A stretch of 64,000 nt of DNA from Branchinecta lynchi (GCA_023053575.1 JAKZAP010000021.1:3059790-3123789), one strand, 5' to 3'; counted from the first letter of the stretch, positions 41,426 to 53,299 are shown. Translations and numbers: made by a program. The notes: generated by a model not told the origin, from the sequence alone.

Positions 41426-42974
41426 CAGATTCTAGCAAATATATGTAATCTGATTTTACGAAATAGTCTGATTTAAAAAAAATAGTCAACAAAATAATAG
41501 CCCAACTTATGCCCAACTCCTCGAGTTGTTTCGCAAATCCAAGTAATTATCAAGCAAATTAGAACACATGGATTTCAAGATAATCGTGATCAGTCAGGAA
41601 ACTGGTTCGTCACCAGTAACGTTATAAATACATTATAAATACATATAAATACAGATTCTAGCAAATATATGTAATCTGATTTTACGAAATAGTCTGATTT
41701 AAAAAAATAGTCAACAAAATAATAGCCCAACTTATGCCCAACTCCTCGAGTTGTTTCGCAAATCCAAGTAATTATCAAGCAAATTATAACACATGGATTT
41801 CAAGATAATCGTGATCAGTCAGGAAACTGGTTCGTCACCAGTAACGTTATAAATACATTATAAATACATATAAATACAGATTCTAGCAAATATATGTAAT
41901 CTGATTTTACGAAATAGTCTGATTTAAAAAAATAGTCAACAAAATAATAGCCCAACTTATGCCCAACTCCTCGAGTTGTTTCGCAAATCCAAGTAATTAT
42001 CAAGCAAATTAGAACACATGGATTTCAAGATAATCGTGATCAGTCAGGAAACTGGTTCGTCACCAGTAACGTTATAAATACATTATCAATACATATAAAT
42101 ACAGATTCTAGCAAATATATGTAATCTGATTTTACGAAATAGTCTGATTTAAAAAAATAGTCAACAAAATAATAGCCCAACTTATGCCCAACTCCTCGAG
42201 TTGTTTCGCAAATCCAAGTAATTATCAAGCAAATTAGAACACATGGATTTCAAGATAATCGTGATCAGTCAGGAAACTGGTTCGTCACCAGTAACGTTAT
42301 AAATACATTATAAATACATATAAATACAGATTCTAGCAAATATATGTAATCTGATTTTACGAAATAGTCTGATTTAAAACAATAGTCAACAAAATAATAG
42401 CCCAACTTATGCCCAACTCCTCGAGTTGTTTCGCAAATCCAAGTAATTATCAAGCAAATTAGAACACATGGATTTCAAGATAATCGTGATCAGTCAGGAA
42501 ACTGGTTCGTCACCAGTAACGTTATAAATACATTATCAATACATATAAATACAGATTCTAGCAAATATATGTAATCTGATTTTACGAAATAGTCTGATTT
42601 AAAAAAATAGTCAACAAAATAATAGCCCAACTTATGCCCAACTCCTCGAGTTGTTTCGCAAATCCAAGTAATTATCAAGCAAATTAGAACACATGGATTT
42701 CAAGATAATCGTGATCAGTCAGGAAACTGGTTCGTCACCAGTAACGTTATAAATACATTATAAATACATATAAATACAGATTCTAGCAAATATATGTAAT
42801 CTGATTTTACGAAATAGTCTGATTTAAAACAATAGTCAACAAAATAATAGCCCAACTTATGCCCAACTCCTCGAGTTGTTCCACAAATCCAAGTAATTAT
42901 CAAGCAAATTAGAACACATGGATTTCAAGATAATCGTGATCAGTCAGTAAACTGGTTCGTCACCAGTAACGTTA
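41426..42974. repeat. 225-bp satellite array, seven units
   Basis: CAGATTCTAGCAAATATATG starts units at 41426, 41652, 41877, 42102, 42327, 42552 and 42777. Units are nearly identical. Units 4 to 7 alternate in two variants (ATTATCAATAC or ATTATAAATAC; seven A's or AAAACAATAG), showing a 450-bp dimer step. Because 225 divides by 3, a 62-codon minus-strand ORF recurs in every unit; I do not think it is a gene. The last unit stops 11 bp before LINE coding sequence. Confidence 0.97.
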
Positions 42975-42984
42975 GCCAACACTT

Positions 42985-43322
42985 CGACAAACACTTATAT
43001 GGAAGTTTGACTAGGAAAGAAGGTCGACTTATGTCGAGATTGCGTTCTGGCCACGCTGCAACAGGATCGAACTTGCAACGAATTTATGGAGAAAATGGGA
43101 AATGTGATTTCTGTGACGCGGTGGAAACGATCAGCCATTTACTGCTCGAGTGCCCACATTACGAGCTAAAGAGAAGCGAGATCAGACAGTTATTGAAGAA
43201 GAAGATGCAACCAACCATCAGCAATATACATGGTGGAACGTCTCACTGAAGGACAATATAGAAGTCGTGAAGATAGTGGTTATATTTCTATCTGAAATAG
43301 GGAGAGATCTAAGACTGTGAAC
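42985..43322 (+). pseudogene. LINE ORF2 C-terminal fragment (Jockey/R1-like)
   Basis: Reads LYGSLTRKEGRLMSRLRSGH, then IYGENGKCDFCDAVETISH and LLLECPHYELKR. This is the typical post-RNase-H end: 'LRSGH', then a CxxC-x(n)-H-x4-C knuckle (CDFC...HLLLEC). The first frame closes at 43247. The continuation VSLKDNIEVVKIVVIFLSEI then a stop at 43318 is in another frame, so one frameshift separates them. It directly follows the 225-bp satellite. It is not the LINE-alpha type (different knuckle context). Confidence 0.82.
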
Positions 43323-44458
43323 TTTGTGAAGGAAGTGTCTCATTCAATTCGAAACCCTAGTTGAAGTAAGTGATCAAAGAAAAGAAGAGAGTCGTAAGGC
43401 TCCTGTTGGCAGGGACGACTTTAATCCCTTGGTTTGGACTGAATCACCTGATTTTATAAAAGGTAAGCCCTTCATGAGTTTGACAACCAAAACGTTTCAG
43501 ATCGAGAAAACTTCAATTATTTTACATTTCGGATAACTTGAGGAACCTTAAAACATTATAAGTAGTCAAACTAAAGTACGAAAACGAAAACAATAGTGTA
43601 CTAAAAGTTTATCATCCGAGTTACAAACAAGGACGGCACATATAAATTCAGCTGACGTATTCGTTTAGCCCAGTCAACTAACATCAGTTCCGTACGGAAG
43701 ACTTGACCATACTGTCATGGTGGAGAGCCAGCCGTGCTTAGGACGCGCGTTGTCGCACTGAAGCCACTAATCCAGGAGAGTGTGGAACAATTACTGAAGT
43801 CGAGTGTTACTTTCAAAAAACAAAATAATTTTATTCTTGAAAAAGTTCCAGGAGGCATTCAAATTCACATTCTTCCAATTTTGAAAATAGTGCAGAAGCC
43901 TCGGCAGAAGCGACAACGATAAAAGACAAGATAAAAAAAAATCACTTTTCCAAAGTGCCTTAGTCATTTTAGAGTCTGACTAATTGCACCCCGCGGTCTT
44001 GTAAAAGGCAAAGAACTTAATTATCAACCGAATCAAATGGTAATGTATATCATATGAAGAACAAAAATGAGCGGACACAAACAGTCTTGCAAATATTTGT
44101 ACGAAGACATTCTACAGACCGATCAACGGAAGTAGACCAATTGAAGATATCAACGGAAAAGAATAGACAGGTCAAATCTTTCTCGTACATTAGAGACAAA
44201 CTAAAAGTGAAATTGGAAAGTTCACTTGGTCAGGTATATCTAGGCTATACTAAAAAAAAAGCAAACTTGTCAATTTCACCTACCAAAACTCTAAAATGCA
44301 GCGTTTCCATTTATTCATTATCATGCTCATCTTTATTTTGATTTCACGTTGTTCTCGTATTTTGGTCTCACGATTCTTGGTTCAAGGATTGTCAGTATTA
44401 GGCCTTAATCGAGGTTTTGATTTAATTTGAATGTTTGTTTTGGTCTTCCATTTAAAGA
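43323..44458. other. Weak ORFs, unassigned
   Basis: Open segments at 43711-43922 (plus; ALKPLIQESVEQLLK, LEKVPGGIQIHILPILK) and 44054-44341 (plus) are not recognisable. A short Fam-B-like motif (CAGCTGACGTATTCG) is at 43650. No element ends found. Confidence 0.3.
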
Positions 44459-44755
44459 GCCCCTCGTATTTGTTCTACATTTATATTATCCCGAGCTCGC
44501 CTTTGGAATAAAGATCTTCAGAAATTCCCACGCTTTGCAATTGTTCCATTTTGCGTCTACGACTTTTTAGCACATTTCCGGCTGAGCCGGACTTTACCAG
44601 TCAAGCAGCCCAAACAAAGCTTCAAGGACAGCTTACTACCCTTCTTAACCACGGCAAGCACAGTTTTCAAATATTCTGCGTCGAACCTCCGCTTGGGACT
44701 TGGGAGAGCAGGTAGACTGAACAGAGTCGACAAGAGCAAACAAGATAATCGTTAA
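44459..44755 (+). CDS. Unrecognised open segment without ATG
   Basis: About 98 open codons ending TAA at 44753: includes RARLWNKDLQKFPRFAIV, YDFLAHFRLSRTLPVK and SFKDSLLPFLTTAS. Composition is protein-like and basic. No start codon, no recognised domain. It may be a transposon remnant; the SFKDSLLPFL part loosely resembles ends of LINE ORF2 proteins. Confidence 0.28.
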   Translation, partial: APRICSTFILSRARLWNKDLQKFPRFAIVPFCVYDFLAHFRLSRTLPVKQPKQSFKDSLLPFLTTASTVFKYSASNLRLGLGRAGRLNRVDKSKQDNR

Positions 44756-44763
44756 TTCACGGG

Positions 44764-44848
44764 GCAGGTATCAGAGACGGGTGAATCCGAATCCGGATTC
44801 GAACCTTCTGCTTGTCTTGAGCCAACAAGAAAATCGTCAAATCACGGG
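44764..44848. repeat. 85-bp tandem duplicate of the Fam-T left end and flank
   Basis: GGCAGGTATCAGAGACGGG and the next 30 bases of the Fam-T end occur here and again 85 bp on, at 44849, where the full element begins. AACAAGA-AATCGT-ATTCACGGG is also repeated upstream of each. Confidence 0.9.
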
Positions 44849-44856
44849 GCAGGTAT

Positions 44857-45309
44857 CAGAGACGGGTGAATCCGAATCCGGATTCGAATTTCCTTTCAGC
44901 CGGATTCGAATCTTCTGCTTGTCAGGCTGGATTCGGATCCCAAAACCTCAAACTTACGAATCCTCTCAAATTCCTAGACTTCGTCCTTCCAGTTTCCATT
45001 TTCCCAGTTTTGACATAGTGTGATTGGGCAATCCAACTTTTTGGTCTCCACCACCAACCATCCTCAATAATCTATCACCTTATCTGATTACCTTAGATAT
45101 CAGTGCTTTTTGTCACTTCTGATTATTAAACCATAACCTATGTACACTGATCTATCTATCTATCTACAGGATTTGACTTTTGTTAAGGTCGGATTCAAAT
45201 CCGGATTCGACATTGGAATCCTCAGCACGAAACGGTGGATTCGGACTCGGACGTCCCTAGCCCTGGATTCGGATTCGAATCCTTTCATGATCGGATTCGC
45301 CGATCTCTG
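44857..45309. mobile_element. hAT-like MITE Fam-T, copy 2
   Basis: CAGAGACGGGTGAATCCG start, CGGATTCGCCGATCTCTG end, perfect 8-bp duplication GCAGGTAT (44849-44856, 45310-45317). Inverted relative to copy 1. Confidence 0.92.
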
Positions 45310-45539
45310 GCAGGTATTTGTACTTTTGAAACGTTCTTTGTCAACCATTTTATCGTGAAAAATCGTTTCTAGTACGAGTTGGTCCTTAAAGCAGCCGCGC
45401 CATTCACTATGCTCATTCTTTCTTTGACTCCACTCAGGCTGTGTCTTTTCAGTCACTAAATTCTTATTTTCACAAACAAATTTCTCCTATCTGGGATCGC
45501 ATCAGCTTTTAGTGGAGTGTTCCTTGGAACAATCAACGA
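45310..45539. other. Unassigned spacer
   Basis: Nothing recognised. Confidence 0.3.
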
Positions 45540-46475
45540 TTGCGAGCGCTGTACCAGCTTTCGACTTTCGGTTTTGGGTTTTCACCGTATTCTGTGGAGC
45601 TTATAACTCGTGAATCAGTGCATGTACCAAGTTCAAACTTGGTAGACTTGTGGTTATAATTGTGGTGTAGTTGAGCCTTTTCGGGGTCCCAACTCACCAA
45701 CCCACCCAGTTCAGGGGCAATTGGACAAAGATTGCCCATTGAGTAGAGTTCATAACAGTGACACCAGTGGACAATGATAGATGTTAAGTTGAAAGCCGAT
45801 ACAAAGTGTCGTTGTACTTAGTAGGGCCACCCCCCACATCCACCAGGCTCAGGTTCAACTGGGCCCAGATTGCCCATTGAGTGGAGATCATAACACGTGA
45901 ACCATGACATGCATCAATTTGAAACTTGGTATAAGTGATGGAACTGAGATCTAGTTGTACTTTCCGTGGTCCCAAATCCCACACTTACCCGGTTCTGGGG
46001 CAATCGGGCCCAAATTGCCCCGTGGCTAAGATCTAGACTTTACCACGACTGGAGCTAGGATGACGAACTTTCCTTTACGTACATCCTCTGACTACGAAGA
46101 AAATCTTGAGAATGCACTTCCCCCACCCTCCCCGTTCATGGGCAACTGGGCCCGGATTGCCCATTATTCGAGATTGTGTGAACCGTTACAGGTATCAACA
46201 TTTAAAACTGTTATACTCGACGTTGTTCTTGTTGTTGTTGGGGTCTAAGTGTGTAGGTTTTTTTTTAAGGGGGGGGGGGGTCCCGTCTCGAACATCCGGG
46301 CTTTCAGACACTACTAGGCGCAGGTTCCCCAGCGACTAATTTGCGTAACATAGACCACAATTAGAGATACGACAATGAAATTCCATTTCTTAACGGTTTC
46401 TAGACTCTTGAATATACTTTTGGAGTTTCACCTCCCCTACCCTTCCCGTTTGTTTGCAACGGGGCCCAGATTGCA
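45540..46475. repeat. Degenerate tandem repeat of about 140 bp
   Basis: GGGGCAAT/AACTGGGCCCAGATTGCCC occurs near 45716, 45852, 45994, 46140 and 46455. Between landmarks come GAGATCATAACA and AATTTGAAACTTGGTA. The last interval is longer and holds a G run (46270-46281). GTACCAAGTTCAAACTTGGTA (45624) recalls the AAACTTGG module of Fam-A and Fam-C. Confidence 0.75.
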
Positions 46476-46654
46476 CATGTGTTAAAAGACCCCTCGCACT
46501 ATTTTCTCTTGAACTTACAGTATTTTAAAATACCTGAATACTTTAAAACTATGCTGTGCTTTCAACAAATAACCCACGGTTGCTTTAAGCCTTTTCTGAG
46601 AAACCGTTGACTTGTAGCGAAAACAGGGGAAACAATTTTCAGAACCGGTTTTTG

Positions 46655-47648
46655 GGATCCCAAAACGTAAGTGGAGGGATACCTATGACATCGCAAAAGT
46701 TGTCCGTATGTCTGTTTGTCTGTTTGTCTGTCTCTCCGTCTGCCCGTGTTCCGCACGATAACACTCGAGATGATTGAGATTTGTTGATGAAACTTGGTGG
46801 GAGGATCCTTTGGGTCAAAGTACTATTCTGTAGCCCTATATTTGAGGGTGGGGGAGGACAAATAGCCGGACAAATAGTTCTCCTGGAATCCAGCGAAAAC
46901 GGAAAATGTGTGAAAAGTAAAATTTTAATATGAATTTGATTAGAGGTTCGGTTAGGGTGCAAAGAGACGTGCTGAGTCCGAATATGAAATTCATTTTCTC
47001 GCCGGACAATTAGTTCGGCCGGAATCGGCCAAAACCAGAGAATTTGTTGAAAGCAAAAGTTAAATTTAAATTTGATAAGATGTTCGATTTGCGGGTAAGA
47101 AGACATGCTGAATTCGCATATGACAATCATTTTTCTCACCGGTCGTATAGATCGCTCGGAATCCTTGGCTGAAACCGGAAAATTTGTTAAAAGTAAAAGT
47201 TTAATCTGAAGTTGATTAGAGGTTGCATGTGGGGGTAACGTCGGTAAGGAGACAGGCTGAATTCGTTTTTGAGCTTTAGTTTTTTGCCAGACAAGTAGTT
47301 TGTACGGAATCCGGCCGAAACCGGAAGTTGGGCAGAAGTATTAAGGAAGGAAGGAGATACGACTTAGGCTATAGGGTAGACCATATGCTGAGTCCATATC
47401 TAAATATTTGACAGCGCAAAACGGATATCTGAATATACCTGAACTTGTTGAAATTCAGCTGGCGTATCCGGTTTGCACTGTCAAACACAAACTTGGTCTT
47501 CTCCGATTATTACCATTGGCCTTAACCTGTTTGTACATTTTAAAAGTAAAATTTTTTAAGAAGTCTGTTGAAGACCGAATATCTACAAGAACGAAATGTC
47601 GTGAGCAAATGTTAAAATTGTGGGATCCCATCGAAACCTTTGGTCTTG
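46655..47648 (+). mobile_element. Fam-C element, copy 6
   Basis: TTTTT then GGGATCCCAAAACGTAAGTG start; GGGATCCCATCGAAACCTTT and GGTCTTG end, then TTCTGATGG. Contains TTGTCCGTATGTCTG, GATGAAACTTGGTG and about five 137-bp units. Confidence 0.88.
47405..47490. repeat. Fam-B-like inverted repeat inside Fam-C copy 6
   Basis: TGACAGCGCAAAACGGATA and its complement-like TATCCGGTTTGCACTGTCA with AATTCAGCTGGCG between. Confidence 0.7.
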
Positions 47649-47758
47649 TTCTGATGGGAAGACTTCTCGAAGACGGCCGTCGAAAGCGTGATACACATCG
47701 AAGGTAGTAAAATACGGCAAGTGAGAAAATCATCGTGGTTTTGTAAGAGGGGTTATAA

Positions 47759-48019
47759 AGTACCGCACGGAATTGGTCTCCGCGTTTAGAAATAGTGATT
47801 ATGGAAGTAGGTTGCATTAGTATTGTAGGTAAAACAGGTCCTTTAAGTTCGTGAACGAGTACACTTATCAAATTAAAATCTTGTACACTTGCACACAGCA
47901 GTCATCGTAAGATGCGCATTGCGTTTGTTTGGTTTCATGTTTCTCAAAGGGTTTGAGGTGTCAATTAGTCACATCATGTGTTTTCGCGTTAGGACGGGTG
48001 ATGAAATGGGATCTTAAAC
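47759..48019. other. Unassigned spacer
   Basis: No element end or coding signal recognised; Fam-J fades out near its left edge. Confidence 0.3.
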
Positions 48020-48431
48020 TTGTATGAGTTTGACTTCAGTGTGTTTGAACAAGGTATAATAAACGAAATACATTTCAAGATTGATGTAAGTAAAGCCAGC
48101 AGTGTATTGGAACAAGCCTACGAGGTTCATAAGAAGCAAAACTGGAAAGACAAAGATGGTGAATACTGTGATTGGGGACCTAGTTACGATTTACGCGAAG
48201 GGATTGCGTTTCTAAGTGAAACACGTTTTGTCGCGTGGAAAGTGTCAGATGAGACGCACTTTGAAAATGTATGACTTTGACATTTTAGGGTGTTCGAGCA
48301 AGGTAGTAAACGAAGTGTACTGGAACAAAACTACAATGCTCATAGAGAGCATAACTGATTGTAGAAGAGATGGCCTGAAATGTGTTTGGAGATTCTTTGA
48401 GACCTCAATTGTTGGTTTCACGGATAACTAA
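48020..48431 (+). other. Two weak ORFs in an imperfect tandem duplication
   Basis: An 84-codon ORF (48020-48274; FEQGIINEIHFKIDVSK, DKDGEYCDWGPSYDLREG) is followed by a related stretch in another frame: TTTGAACAAGGTATAATAAACG (48045) recurs as TTCGAGCAAGGTAGTAAACG (48293). Unrecognised. Could be an old coding duplication or a non-coding repeat. Confidence 0.3.
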
Positions 48432-50190
48432 TATTAAACGTCACGGGAAGGCAGAAATATAAGACAGTTCAACTCGTTCTTTCACACTCCACGTCTGAGC
48501 GCTTGCGCACTTGTTCCTATAGCGATTTGCGGTTCACATTTTTGAGCAAACTGATCAGGATCGAACTCACCGTCAAAATTAAAAGAACTCTATCATGAAA
48601 GCCATACATTTTAAATTTGATTTTATTGCAAACAGGAAGGAAGTGCAAAATAATTCCGGTAGTTCCGAATCCATCCAGTACTTCCATTTCGTTAGTCCAT
48701 TCCAGTAGTTGAGAACACGTGTTCTACGATTTGTGACTCAAACTACCGGAATTATGACGGAATGGTGTGTACACGCCACCAAAACTTCATCAAAATCTGT
48801 ATTAAGGTAAACAGAAACGAATAATTTCAGTACCGATAATGCAAAATAAGTGAGCCAAAAATCACCGCCTTGATCTTATATGTAATTGCCATGATAAGAA
48901 AGCTCCGTTTACTGAATGACTATGATATATAAGTCCGATGCTTAGCTTGTTTGCAGTATTCTCACTATACATTACCGTAATCTACCAAAATAAACACAAA
49001 GCACACTATTATAACGCAGGTGAACAGCCTAACAACCCAGGAGCCACACTATCTCAGACGAGTAGAAAACCAAAAAGGCTAACTAACCCAAGTATTTATT
49101 AACCTCTCTCTGAACAAAGCTTGCCTTTTTTGTTCAGAAAATATAAAGGTAAGTGGTATCTACATTCTCGAAACTCTTCAGAACCAAGTCAAAATCTAGA
49201 CTGAACCCAGCAGCAAAAGGTAGCGCTACCCTTCGTTGATGACCAAGGTAAACCGAGGCCACGCAAGACAAAGACTATGTCTGTCCAAGAGTAATTGGTA
49301 TTAGCTTCGTGAAGGCGTGAGAGGGGCAGTAGCTCCAAACATCCGGCACACAGCGTTAGACTTCTTGGTTGTTCGTTGCTTGAAACAAGTCAACATCGGT
49401 CATCGCCTGACGGACCTATTATTTTGGGTAAAGAAGCCAGGCCTTCTAGACTGTGATGCAATGAGAAAAATCATCATCTTTTCCAAACAAGGAAGATCCC
49501 AGTATCGTTTGCAACCCGATCTTCAATAAAACTCACATTTCCTTCCCCTTTGTCAAACCTCAGATCCACACTTGTGCAAACTCATCAGGGCCGTCTGTCA
49601 ACCCCAAATTCAGGTAGTCGAGTCCTGAATTTGTTTATTTTGACCTTCTTTCAGGTCCGACCCGCTCCAAATGGACCTCTGAAACCTAACTTTTACAGGG
49701 CAAAGATTTAGAGGTAGGGCGTTACGAAAATAACCGAACTTCGTGTAACGACGGGAAATAATACAGCACCAAGATTGACACTCACCAGCTAATACAATTC
49801 CAGCCTGTATCCTATGTCCTTGACTGTACACAGCCTATGCGTCAACTAAACTTCCAGAAACATTTTTAGACCTGCGAGTCTCTAGGGTTCAGTCACCCTC
49901 TTCGGGGTTGCCGACCCGGGACCCAACAGGTTCTCTTGTATTGAAAGGTTTTTCTGAGTTAATTCGTTCCATCATAATGACAAATCGCTCTAGATTTGGC
50001 ACTGAATTACTCTTTGAATCATATCTGATCTGACCTACCAAGTCTGTATACCCTTTTGGGTTGTAAACACAAACGGGTATGCATTTGATTATGTGGGGTG
50101 GCAGTTGGCACATATAGGTGCTCCAGATACCTCAGTACCACGATGAGATACAAACAAAGACAAAAAGGGTGGTGCTACGATTACGTTTTT
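48432..50190. other. Mostly unassigned; a 74-codon minus ORF at 49889-50113
   Basis: The minus ORF (MCQLPPHIIKCIPVCVYN, QIRYDSKSNSVPNLERFVIM) and another at 49610-49831 are coherent but unrecognised. At 48655-48770 TCCGGTAGTT and AACTACCGGA form a loose inverted repeat. No element ends found. Confidence 0.3.
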
Positions 50191-51651
50191 ATGGCACTTG
50201 ACCTTCGGCTAACTGCCATATAGCGATCGCAATTTCTGTCCGTCTGTAGGTCGGTCGGTCTGTCCAGGTTTTACTAGTTCGGGCACTTCCACATAAGCTA
50301 GGACGATGAAACTTGGCAGGCATATGAGGGACCCCAAATGATTAAGTTGGAGTAGTCACTTCCCCGATCCGAGCATCGTGGGGATCCAACCGCCATCGTG
50401 TTCCAGTGGTGTTCAGAACTTGTAAACGGGCGATCCGATTTGAGTAAAACTTTGCAAGTGGAAAGAAGTGTCGTCTCAGATGTTCCATGTCAAGTCCGGT
50501 CCGGATCCGATACTTGTGGAGGGAGTTGAAGGGGGCACCGGAATTTCCATGAAACGCTTAGCGTTGAGGGACCGGGATGGAATTTGGTGGGAAGAAGAAA
50601 CATAAGCCCTAGATACGTTGTTGACAGAACTAGACGATACCGGGCTCTTTGGGGGGAGCTGGAGGGGGTTTCCCAGAATTCCGGTGATCGCGAGTAAGGA
50701 TACTTCCAGATGTGCTAAGGACGATGAAACTTGGCAGGCATATTAGTGACCAAACCAAATAGACTTAAGGACCTGACACAATGCCCTAGGAAAACTACCG
50801 TTTCTTGATCCGACCATTTTCGAGGGAGCTAAGGGGATGGGAAGTTCTGTAGGTTGCGAACAGGTGGTCCGATTCGAGTAGAACTTTTCTAGTGATAAGA
50901 ACTGATGACCTAGACAGGCAAGACACGTCTCCGAACCAAATGCGGCAATGGTTGGAGGGGGTCTGGAAACTTTCTGATATGCACAAAAACCAAACGAATG
51001 GGATGCATCTTTAACAGTACAGATTGTATGTGGCCTAGTTTGTTTTTCACGGTTCGGACCGGATCCGGCCATGACAGAAGCAGGATGAACCGGAAACTTG
51101 CAGATATGCTCCAATTGGAGTCAAACTTGAAGAACGAGAAGAGAAGATGGCAGAGATATGCCGTCTATGCGTCCTAGAAGTATTTGGCCACAGTGTGGGG
51201 AGCTGGAGGGGGAGTCCCGGAAAGTTTATGGCTGGCATAGGTGTGAAACGAGTGGAGGGATTTGAATGAAACTTGAAGAGTAGAGATGCGATGTTCCCTA
51301 GATGACATAGTTTAGGGTCCGAACCGGATCTGGACACGGTGGGGGGGGGGGGGGACGTACGTAGTTTTGTGAAAAACGCCGAGACTGTCCAGACCCAGAA
51401 AGTTTATGTGTCTGGACCAGATTCGGAGGTGGTACGGGGAGTTTGAGGGATAGGAATACCGGAAATATTGTGCCTTGATATTTGCTCTAAATGATCCGAG
51501 GCGATGCCAGGAATGCTCATCCTCGACTGAAACTAGAAATCCTATTTCTAGGTTCGATCCTAGGAGGTTGAAGGAGGTATTTTGTGACGTTCTCATGTAC
51601 TTTCTTGCAATACCTACTTTTAACAAATGCCACATGAGCTCGAAGCTCTTG
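50191..51651 (-). mobile_element. Fam-A element, copy 4 (minus)
   Basis: On plus it begins after TTTTT with ATGGCACTTGACCTTCGGC, then AATTTCTGTCCGTCTG, GGACGATGAAACTTGGC, several repeated AAACTTGGC units, and ends GAGCTCGAAGCTCTTG before TTATC. G run at 51340-51354. Confidence 0.87.
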
Positions 51652-53135
51652 TTATCTGCTACCTTATCTAGTGTTTTCGTTTCCTGTCAATTAGTTTTCT
51701 CGTAACAGCAATGTCAATCAGGTGAGTTGTTCTAGAACGCAAAGTCGGCCGTAAGGTATGCGTCACGGAATCCAAACCGAGAGATATGCTTTGGCATCCG
51801 TCTCTGGAACACGGTATGAACAGAGCTTAACTAAACTGCCCCCTGCGATTGGCTGCGACGTAACTAGGAAGATATAAAAGACAAGAAACGTTGTGAGTCT
51901 ATACTGCCCGCGTCCGTCATTGATGATATTGAAAAAATCAAATAAATTTAGTAGTTTGTCGTGATTCCAAGTCACCGAAGGTTAAGTCTAACGATTTCTA
52001 TGAATGTACATGATTGGTCTCGCGTCATGAGATCTTATTTACTCCTGAATATCTGTTTCACAACATGGATAACATAGTTCGGCAGAACCAAATGCTCCGA
52101 CTTTGGTACGTAGTTCTACTAACAGGGGCGTCGCTAGCCAAGACTCGAGGGGGGGCGCCCTGCTGCCCGTTTCTTCTTCGCATATATAATAGTTAAAGTT
52201 CAATGGGCACATCAAACTACCCCAATCCCACTCTGTAACAACCTAGGAACAATGCTTACCCCCTAGATCAGCAGCTTTTTCAACAGTTTCCTCTCTGTGA
52301 TATTTCAAAGCGTAGTTTTTGCGGCCAGTACATGTTCAATTTACTAGCTTGGACAAAGATAAAAGTGATGTTTCTTTTAATACTTAGTAGATCTTTATTT
52401 TATGCATAATAATCAGCTTGTACAATTCAGATTTGAATAGGCTATTTGTTTATGAATGATTTGTGTAGCTATGTTATTTTTTATAAACTTATTGCATATT
52501 CTGTTACATTTTATAAAGAAAGTTAATCAAGCTTCACAACACTATTCCAAAAAGAAAAACTTTCAATAGGCAATTTAAAACATAGAACTCCCTATGAAAC
52601 ACTAGAACAATCAGGTAAACTGCATCTACGGCTTGACTTAGGCGATATCTCAAATATATCCTTTTCTATCAAGCGTTGCTGGGAGTTTTTGAATTTCCTG
52701 CCACGATATCCCAGCTCCTAAGATTTGGATCGCCGAAATGCCAAGAGATAACAAGAAAACGGCCGATTTTCGTAGCGCCTTCTAAAGGAAGTCGGAAATG
52801 TTTATTTGTTAAGCATTTAATACAAAGTAAAGCATTAGAAGTGTCCATTGTGCTTTAAACTCCATAACAGTAAGCGTTGAAGTAGTCGTATTTCAGAGCT
52901 CAGGAGCGGTTTGAAGCGCGTGGGATGTGACGTCCCCAAAATATACAACCGGCAGATATCCGGCAAGTAGCAAGGGTCATATCAATTAGAAACACAGCCG
53001 TACCTGCGGGAATGTCTACGAATTTAAAGAAACATTAAAGCTAGAATTTTTATATTTCAGAGCCTCGTTTTTGTTGCATGCTGCAGGTCCACTTCTCGGC
53101 CGCTTCCGGGCTGATTCCTTCTACATTCGTTTTTG
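51652..53135. other. Unassigned, with a lone Fam-D-type end
   Basis: CAGGGGCGTCGCTAGCC plus a G run (52131-52159) looks like one Fam-D terminus, with no opposite end found. The rest is AT-rich and unrecognised. Confidence 0.45.
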
Positions 53136-53137
53136 CA

Positions 53138-53299
53138 CTGCAGTGCTTCCGATGAAGACGGCAGCGCTTCTCGAGAATCGCGGACTTGCTTACCGACCAA
53201 GTCCGTGCTTCCTCGCAAGATGCTGCTTCAACCAAGAAGAAATCATGCTGGCAGTGAATCCAACAAGTGCGCAAGCACTCAGACGTGGTGTGTGGAAGT
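53138..53299 (+). other. GC-richer open segment with splice-like ends, possible exon
   Basis: The acceptor-like TTCGTTTTTGCACTGCAG ends at 53141 and a donor-like GTAAAA lies at 53298. Two plus frames are open: one gives SASDEDGSASRESRTC and NHAGSESNKCASTQTW (low complexity, ion-channel-tail-like), the other AALLENRGLAYRPSPCF. I cannot choose between them or name a product. Confidence 0.25.

Larger units (their letters stand above)
46482..47758. repeat. Fam-J repeat copy 2, interrupted by Fam-C
   Basis: TTAAAAGACCCCTCGCACTA...AACCGG then Fam-C, then CTGATGGGAAGACTTCTCG...TAAGAGGGGTTATAA. Same order as the unbroken copy at 7358. Confidence 0.82.

Noticed and set aside
41590..42903. Six 62-codon minus-strand ORFs with nearly identical proteins
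   Set aside because: They are copies of the same frame in a 225-bp satellite whose length divides by 3; no start context, homology or upstream signal.
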